NCBI GenBank assembly: GCA_001789205.1
Contig: MFYT01000111.1
Coordinates: 1-19,737, forward strand
DNA length: 19,737 nt
DNA from: Candidatus Raymondbacteria bacterium RIFOXYA2_FULL_49_16
GTDB lineage: Bacteria; Fibrobacterota; OXYB2-FULL-49-7; XYB2-FULL-49-35
Direction of reading: 5' to 3'
Made by a program: the position numbers and the translations under genes. A model generated the notes under the pieces. That model did no database searches and was not told the DNA's origin. It was given only the letters and a program-made list of their open reading frames with translations. This document shows positions 15,527 to 19,737 of this stretch, piece after piece. Numbering within the stretch: position 1 is the stretch's first letter; each line of letters opens with the position of its first letter.

Positions 15527-16111
15527 ATGAGTTTTATTATAAGCATAGTCTTTGCCGTAAAAAGCATTCTGCTTTTTACTGGCGCGGTTGCTCAGGACAA
15601 ATCCGCGGCCTATTTTGACCAGCCCCAGATTATTGTTGTTGGGGAAGAGGTGAAGATGAGCTGCGGATTGCACAATGCCTTTCCCGATGAATTGAAAAAA
15701 CTGGCCGCCACGGGTACGGAAATCCCCCTGTACTTTTTTATTGAAATCAAGACCAGCCCGTCACAAGGCACGCTTCACCAGACTATTATTGAACACACCC
15801 TGAGGTACGACCTTATTGCCAAACAATACTGGGTAGTGCGCAAGCCGGCCATGGACACCCTTGGTTTTGCCTCGGCCGATTCGGCGATTGCGCAGGCATG
15901 CACCTTTCCCCGTTTCAGCGCCTTTCCCCTTTCAATAATCGACAAGGACAAAATGTATACCATTACCTCGTATGCAGTACTGGGAAAGGCCATGGTCGAG
16001 GCGCTCGAAAACCACTCTATTGATCTTATGTATTACTGGAACTACAAGCGGCCGACAATTAAGACAGAAAAAATCCCGGGCGGTCAATTCCTGGCCCGCG
16101 GAAGGAAGTGA
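15527..16111 (+). CDS. DUF4390 exported protein, first gene of the two-component operon
   Basis: 194 residues. An N-terminal hydrophobic segment (FIISIVFAVKSILLFTGAVA) acts as signal peptide or anchor. The body follows the DUF4390 pattern: a first strand block (FDQPQIIVVGEEVKMSCGL), a central block PLYFFIEIKTSP, HTLRYDLIAKQYWVV, and a late YAVLGKAMVEALENHSID. Function is unknown. The family is repeatedly found directly upstream of NtrY-like kinases, as here (6 nt to the kinase gene), which suggests a periplasmic partner that could inform the kinase; that role is inference. ATG 15527 has no strong Shine-Dalgarno, so initiation may be weak. Confidence 0.7.
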   Translation: MSFIISIVFAVKSILLFTGAVAQDKSAAYFDQPQIIVVGEEVKMSCGLHNAFPDELKKLAATGTEIPLYFFIEIKTSPSQGTLHQTIIEHTLRYDLIAKQYWVVRKPAMDTLGFASADSAIAQACTFPRFSAFPLSIIDKDKMYTITSYAVLGKAMVEALENHSIDLMYYWNYKRPTIKTEKIPGGQFLARGRK

Positions 16112-16117
16112 GCGCGC

Positions 16118-17326
16118 ATGAAAAATATTTCCCTGCGCACAAAGACTTTTGTACTGCTCTTTTTCGTGGTACTCTGCGCGACCGTACCGCTTATCATCTT
16201 CTACACCAAGGCCGCGCAGGGCCTTGCCGCGCTGGGCGCTGACCCGGCAATAGAGACCAACCTGGCAAAGACCATTGATTTGGCGCCTGACCAGGAGGGA
16301 AAAAAACAGGCCGCTCTTGCGTTAAAAAAATACCGGCAGATCGGGGTGCTGAAACAGGGGATTATACGCCAGGTACTGGTCTTCAGCGTCTTCTTTTTTG
16401 CCTTTACCATTGTGGTGACCCTCACTCTTGGCTTCTTTTTCACCTCGCGCATCACTAAACCGCTATCCAACCTCACTGCGGCCATACGCCGTCTTGCCGG
16501 AGACGACGCGCCCAAAAAGCTGAAAGACCGCGCGGGCGGTGAAATCGGCGTGCTCATTGAGTCGTTCAATAAAATGGCCGCGGACCTAGCCAGCGCGCGC
16601 GAACAACGCGCCATGGCCGAGCGCCGCGCTACCTGGCAGCATGTGGCGCGCACCATAGCGCACGAGATAAAAAATCCGCTCACACCCATCAGGCTCTCCA
16701 CCGAGCGCATGTACGACAAGTTCTTGAATGCAAGCGCGGATTTTCCCGACGTGATAAAAAGCACGACCACCACTATTCTCCACGAAATAGAGAACCTGCA
16801 AAAACTGGTGGACTCGTTCCACAAATACGCGAAATTCCCTGACCCTGCCCTGCGCAGGGAAAAGATCGACGCTATCCTTGGCGAGCTTGTGCCCATGCTG
16901 CAGACAACAGGAGTCGATCTCTCACTTTCATGCACCAGCCCCTTGCCTGAGGTCATGATTGACAAGGGGCAGATACGCGAGGCCTTCACCAACCTTATCA
17001 AAAACGCGATCCAGGCCATTCAGGAAAAGGGCGGACTTGGCGCTGTCCGGGTGGTATGCACGCGGGAGGACCTCAAAATCGTTATTTCAGTGGAGGACAA
17101 CGGGGCGGGCATTCAGGAAGAGAACATGAAGCGGCTCTTTCAGCCCTATTTTACCACAAAAAAACACGGCAGCGGCATTGGCCTTGCTTTGACAGAACGT
17201 ATTATCAACCTTCACGGCGGCACCATTGCGGTGCGGAGCCATGCGGGTCAGGGGACTGTCTTTACACTCAACCTTCCCCTGCCGCCTGAAACAGGAGAAT
17301 ACTATGGCAAAAATACTGGTCATTGA
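16118..17326 (+). CDS. Membrane sensor histidine kinase (NtrY-like)
   Basis: 402 residues. TM1 at about 9-29 and TM2 at about 86-109 enclose a small periplasmic part of about 55 residues. A HAMP linker follows (SRITKPLSNLTAAIRRLAGD). The dimerisation/phosphoacceptor box is IAHEIKNPLTPI with His182. The ATPase domain has the N box NLIKNAIQAI (N292, N296), G1 DNGAGI (327-332), FTTKK and G2 GSGIGLAL (351-358). The HEIKNPLTPI box and ending resemble NtrY kinases, but the PAS domain and extra membrane helices of classical NtrY are absent. It should phosphorylate the activator encoded next, whose gene overlaps by 23 nt. Signal unknown. Confidence 0.9.
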   Translation: MKNISLRTKTFVLLFFVVLCATVPLIIFYTKAAQGLAALGADPAIETNLAKTIDLAPDQEGKKQAALALKKYRQIGVLKQGIIRQVLVFSVFFFAFTIVVTLTLGFFFTSRITKPLSNLTAAIRRLAGDDAPKKLKDRAGGEIGVLIESFNKMAADLASAREQRAMAERRATWQHVARTIAHEIKNPLTPIRLSTERMYDKFLNASADFPDVIKSTTTTILHEIENLQKLVDSFHKYAKFPDPALRREKIDAILGELVPMLQTTGVDLSLSCTSPLPEVMIDKGQIREAFTNLIKNAIQAIQEKGGLGAVRVVCTREDLKIVISVEDNGAGIQEENMKRLFQPYFTTKKHGSGIGLALTERIINLHGGTIAVRSHAGQGTVFTLNLPLPPETGEYYGKNTGH

Positions 17327-18653
17327 CGACGAAGAGAACATCCGAAAGACCCTTGACGAGATCCTTTCAGACGAGGCGCACGAAGTGGTTTCAGCCGGCG
17401 ACGGTAACCAGGGGCTGCGTGCGCTCAAAGAGGAACTTCCCGACGTGGTGCTGCTGGACATCCAGCTTCCGGGAAGGGATGGGCTCGAGATACTACAGGA
17501 AATTAAATCCTCGGGCGTTGACTGTGAAGTAATTATGATTTCGGGCCATGGCACCATTGAAGCGGCCATCAAGGCCATACGACTGGGCGCCTACCACTTT
17601 CTGCAGAAGCCCCTTGCCATGGTCGAAGTGAAGCAGAACGTGCGGCACGCGGCAGAGGCAAAACTTCAGCGCGATGAACTGCAGAGCCTGAAAGAGAAGG
17701 AAGGGAACAGATACCGGATCGTTGGTACAGGAAGCGCTGTTGAGCGCATGGAGCAGCAGATTGCCAAAGTGGCGCCCACACCGGGCCGGGTCCTTATCAC
17801 CGGCCAGAGCGGCTCGGGCAAGGAGCTTGTCGCCTACGCGATCCACCGGCAGAGCCAGCGCGCCTCTGGTCCTTTTGTAAAAATCAACTGTGCTGCCATT
17901 CCTCAAAACCTGATAGAGAGCGAACTTTTTGGCCACGAAAGAGGGTCGTTCACCGGCGCCGTGTCCCTGAAAAAAGGCAAATTCGAAACAGCCCACCTGG
18001 GCACGCTCTTTCTGGATGAGATCGGCGACATGGACCTTAACACGCAGACCAAAGTGCTGCGGGTTATTCAGGAAGGTGAGTTTGAGCGCGTGGGTGGAAT
18101 CAAAACCATTAAAGTCGACGTGCGCATCGTGGCTGCGACCCACCGCGACCTTGAAGCCATGATTGCAGCGAGGACATTCAGAGAAGACCTCTACTACCGG
18201 CTCAACGTGGTGCCCATCCGGGTGCCCACGCTTGCGGAAAGGACCGAGGACATTCCTGCTCTGGCCCAATATTTTCTGGAACTCTACTGCGCTGAAAACA
18301 GCATGGCAAAAAAGTCTTTTGCGTCCGAGGCGCTGTCGCTTTTATGCGCACGTACCTACAAGGGAAACATCAGGGAATTAAAAAACATTGTTGAGCGCGC
18401 CGCGATTCTGACTGAAGCACCAGTCATATCCGCTGCAGCCCTCCAGGCGCTTATCGAGATTAAGCAGGAAGCCAACATGTCGCTCTTTACCCGTACGCGG
18501 CCACTCAATCAGGCCAAAGACGAATTGGAACGGGTCTATGTGCAGACCCAGCTTGAATTGAATGAATGGAACATTCCCCGCACCGCGGACCTGCTCGATA
18601 TGCAGCGCACCAATTTGCACCGGAAGATAAAACAGCTGGGTATTGAACGGTGA
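17304..18653 (+). CDS. Sigma-54-dependent response regulator (NtrC/NtrX-like)
   Basis: 449 residues. Receiver domain 1-120 with D8/D9, phosphoacceptor D52 ([13 protein letters not shown]) and K102. AAA+ domain: Walker A GQSGSGKE (167-174), sigma-54 contact loop GSFTGA (214-219; Ser in place of Ala in the canonical GAFTGA), Walker B LFLDEIGD (235-242) and the arginine-rich [12 protein letters not shown]. The C-terminal Fis-type helix-turn-helix is [20 protein letters not shown] to the end. It should turn on sigma-54 promoters after phosphorylation by the adjacent kinase. I chose ATG 17304 (ACAGGAGA upstream) where the receiver begins; the longer frame lies inside the kinase gene. Its likely targets in this window are the promoters at 14399 and 15382. 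The stop codon coincides with the start of a palindromic repeat. Confidence 0.92.
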   Translation: MAKILVIDDEENIRKTLDEILSDEAHEVVSAGDGNQGLRALKEELPDVVLLDIQLPGRDGLEILQEIKSSGVDCEVIMISGHGTIEAAIKAIRLGAYHFLQKPLAMVEVKQNVRHAAEAKLQRDELQSLKEKEGNRYRIVGTGSAVERMEQQIAKVAPTPGRVLITGQSGSGKELVAYAIHRQSQRASGPFVKINCAAIPQNLIESELFGHERGSFTGAVSLKKGKFETAHLGTLFLDEIGDMDLNTQTKVLRVIQEGEFERVGGIKTIKVDVRIVAATHRDLEAMIAARTFREDLYYRLNVVPIRVPTLAERTEDIPALAQYFLELYCAENSMAKKSFASEALSLLCARTYKGNIRELKNIVERAAILTEAPVISAAALQALIEIKQEANMSLFTRTRPLNQAKDELERVYVQTQLELNEWNIPRTADLLDMQRTNLHRKIKQLGIER

Positions 18654-18695
18654 CCTCTCCCTCGTGTACCTGAACGTTCACGAGCAATAAGGTCA
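18651..18695. repeat. Nested inverted repeat at the activator stop codon; possible degenerate repeat copy
   Basis: TGACCT (18651-18656) pairs with AGGTCA (18690-18695) and, inside it, CTCGTG (18661-18666) with CACGAG (18679-18684). The first 11 bases, TGACCTCTCCC, equal the terminal inverted repeat of the two larger elements at 18712 and 19308. The TGA is the stop of the response-regulator gene. It may also end transcription, but no U-tract follows. Confidence 0.4.
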
Positions 18696-18711
18696 GGCCA
18701 GAACAGAATAC

Positions 18712-18835
18712 AAAATCCCTCTTGTACTAGCGCTGACCTCTCCCCCAACAGACAAAAAAATCTGCCTACGCCCCCTCTCCGTACGGAGAGGGGGCCTGGC
18801 AGTCGCATATTCCCTTGGGGGGTGAGGTCAGCCCC
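18712..18835. repeat. Palindromic MITE/REP-like element, copy 1
   Basis: About 124 bp, nearly identical to 19308-19433 and in the same orientation. Imperfect terminal inverted repeats: GCTGACCTCTCCCCCAA at 18732-18748 against TTGGGGGGTGAGGTCAGC at 18815-18832. At its centre is a perfect 24-bp palindrome (18771-18794), CCCCCTCTCCGT followed by its reverse complement. The last 22 codons of the DUF559 gene and its stop are made from this element. Confidence 0.8.
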
Positions 18836-19206
18836 ACAACGCAAGAGCGCCGTATTTTTTCCAGCACTTTTCCAATATCAGAAAAAACTTCCCCGTTTTT
18901 TATGCGAAGTACCGTAAGCCCTTTTTCGCTGAAAATCCGATCGCGTTCCGCGTCATATGTCTTTTGTTCAGGAGAATTATGCACGCTGCCGTCTATTTCT
19001 ACAACCAAACCAGCCGCGTCGCAGTAAAAATCTGCAATAAATCCCACAATAACCTGTTGTCGCCGGAACTTTATCCCATCGAGCCGTTTCGCGCGTATCT
19101 GTTCCCAGATCAATTTCTCCGCAGGAGTCATTGTAGTGCGCAGGGCTTTTGATAGTTGCACTTTAAGAGGTGTGACTTTTTGAAATCTTGCAATAGCGCG
19201 AGACAT
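18766..19206 (-). CDS. DUF559 (Vsr-like fold) endonuclease-domain protein
   Basis: 146 residues from ATG 19206, where the conserved protein begins; an in-frame ATG at 19356 would lie inside repeat copy 2. Family motifs: MTPAEKLIWEQIRAKRLDGI, KFRRQQVIVGFIADFYC, LVVEIDGSVHN (acidic residues of the predicted nuclease site), YDAERDRIFSEKGLTVLRIK and NGEVFSDIGKVLEKI. This is the PD-(D/E)XK/Vsr-like DUF559 family; its biological role is not established. The C-terminal tail (TSPPKGICDCQAPSPYGEGA) is translated repeat sequence. Codon use is more AT-rich than in the kinase operon. With repeats on both sides in direct orientation, the gene looks like the cargo or partner of a small dispersed unit. Confidence 0.82.
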   Translation of the reverse strand: MSRAIARFQKVTPLKVQLSKALRTTMTPAEKLIWEQIRAKRLDGIKFRRQQVIVGFIADFYCDAAGLVVEIDGSVHNSPEQKTYDAERDRIFSEKGLTVLRIKNGEVFSDIGKVLEKIRRSCVVGLTSPPKGICDCQAPSPYGEGA

Positions 19207-19307
19207 AGCGTCCTTTCCAAAAAAACAAGGCCAGCGTGTAGAAAGGTCTAAAAACCTCTCCGCGCAAGGAAGCAATATACTTATAAAGCCGCAATTGCGT
19301 GAATAAA

Positions 19308-19433
19308 AAAATCCCTCTTGTACCGGCGCTGACCTCTCCCCCAACAGCCAAAACAATCTGCCTACGCCCCCTCTCCGTACGGAGAGGGGGTCTGGCAGTC
19401 TAATATTCCCATTGGGGGTGAGGTCAGCGCCCC
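19308..19433. repeat. Palindromic MITE/REP-like element, copy 2
   Basis: Direct repeat of 18712-18835 with about ten differences, offset 596 bp. Same terminal inverted repeats and the same central 24-bp palindrome (19367-19390). It lies upstream of the DUF559 start codon, so the two copies bracket the gene and recombination between them would remove it. Confidence 0.8.
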
Positions 19434-19528
19434 AAAGAACAGGTATTTAAGTTCTCCGTTTTGGTAAAATAATAAAAGAATGCCGCCTTAACAGCTTGTT
19501 TTGGATTATATTTTTGTGCTATTATAGT

Positions 19529-19654
19529 ATGAAAAAAATCCTCTCCTACCTGGCCATTTATCTCATCTGGGGCTCTACTTACTTCGCCATTCGCGTGGCA
19601 GTGCAGAGCATTCCCGCATTCGCCATTGTGGGCCTCCGCTTTGTCCTAGCGTGA
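19529..19654 (+). pseudogene. EamA/DMT-family transporter gene, truncated after 41 codons
   Basis: ATG 19529 opens MKKILSYLAIYLIWGSTYFA, continuing IRVAVQSIPAFAIVGLRFVLA and then TGA (19652-19654). This is the first helix and the start of the second in the drug/metabolite transporter superfamily (YedA-like), in which LRF(L/V)LAG is followed by nine more helices. The break falls exactly where the family continues with Gly. Downstream sequence shows no EamA-like reading in any frame, so the gene was cut by insertion or deletion at about 19651. The 95 bases between repeat copy 2 and the ATG are AT-rich; no clear Shine-Dalgarno. Confidence 0.7.
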
Positions 19655-19690
19655 GTTTACTATAAATAAGTGATTTCTGGTTTGGTAAGC

Positions 19691-19737
19691 GGACCGTAGC
19701 TGATTGCAGGACAATCAGTTATGGTCCGTTTTGTTTT
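19691..19737 (+). terminator. Strong plus-strand hairpin with T-rich tail
   Basis: GGACCGTAGCTGATTG (19691-19706) pairs with CAATCAGTTATGGTCC (19712-19727) around the loop CAGGA, 16 of 16 positions if two G-U pairs are allowed, followed by GTTTTGTTTT to the window edge. AAGC before the stem can pair further with GTTT after it. The G-U pairs work only in plus-strand RNA, so a rho-independent terminator is likely. It could instead be a subterminal hairpin of whatever interrupted the EamA gene. Confidence 0.5.

Noticed and set aside
17226-17303. 26-residue extension of the response regulator
   Set aside because: It is kinase coding sequence read in another frame; the receiver domain starts at 17304 with a Shine-Dalgarno sequence upstream.
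18771-18794. GC-rich palindrome as a rho-independent terminator
   Set aside because: No T-tract follows on either strand, and the same palindrome occurs at the centre of a second repeat copy, so it belongs to the element.
19207-19356. 50-residue N-terminal extension of the DUF559 protein
   Set aside because: It reads through repeat copy 2 and non-conserved sequence; the family starts at ATG 19206.
18712-19433. CRISPR-like array
   Set aside because: Only two long repeats separated by a coding gene; no short regularly spaced repeats.
19652-19737. Integron attC-like site
   Set aside because: The hairpin lacks recognisable GTTRRRY and RYYYAAC core sites; a terminator or insertion-end hairpin explains it better.

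Overview
The window looks like the chromosome of a diderm (Gram-negative type) bacterium. It encodes an outer-membrane-type lipoprotein, two exported proteins that end in phenylalanine as beta-barrel proteins often do, and a sigma-54 two-component system. The beta-helix protein pieces (GGDINGDG followed by DWEGIEI), the DUF5683 protein and the GC-rich palindromic repeats around a DUF559 gene resemble what is common in the Fibrobacterota/Chlorobi/Bacteroidota group. That placement is only an impression; there is no rRNA or other phylogenetic marker here. I see no tRNA, rRNA or CRISPR array.

Layout. (1) 1-2144, minus strand: a partial secreted protein, then two adjacent genes for exported proteins (one a right-handed beta-helix protein) that are broken by frameshifts, then protein-like debris. 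(2) 2170-3410: an intact vapBC toxin-antitoxin pair with a repeated palindromic operator, abutting the 3' part of a DUF4143 ATPase gene that has lost its ATPase domain. (3) 3418-5701: a tight operon of a LeuT-like sodium symporter, a 48-residue single-helix protein resembling the MetS small subunit of some symporters, and a nitroreductase. Facing it is a two-gene ABC-2 exporter (minus strand). (4) 7480-9116: a parvulin, then the wreck of a type III-like restriction-modification locus. The last residues of the restriction subunit survive, and the methyltransferase is reduced to its two ends. Between them sits an intact MntA-HepT toxin-antitoxin pair. (5) 9130-12687: a SWIM/SNF2 helicase. (6) 12733-18653: a surface-protein and regulation module. 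Two minus-strand transcription units (lipoprotein plus DUF5683; outer-membrane barrel) lie next to a plus-strand operon of DUF4390, histidine kinase and sigma-54 activator. (7) 18651-19737: palindromic repeats in direct orientation bracketing a DUF559 endonuclease-like gene, then an EamA transporter gene cut off after 41 codons and a strong hairpin.

The observation I consider most worth testing is in region 6. The lipoprotein and barrel genes each have a sigma-54-like -24/-12 element ending exactly 58 nt before the start codon. Each also has the same palindrome, GTATCA-N4-TGATAC, 72 to 76 bp further upstream, a typical enhancer distance. The second palindrome also sits 37 bp before the operon that encodes the sigma-54 activator. 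The simplest reading is a local regulon in which the kinase/activator pair controls envelope proteins of unknown function and possibly itself.
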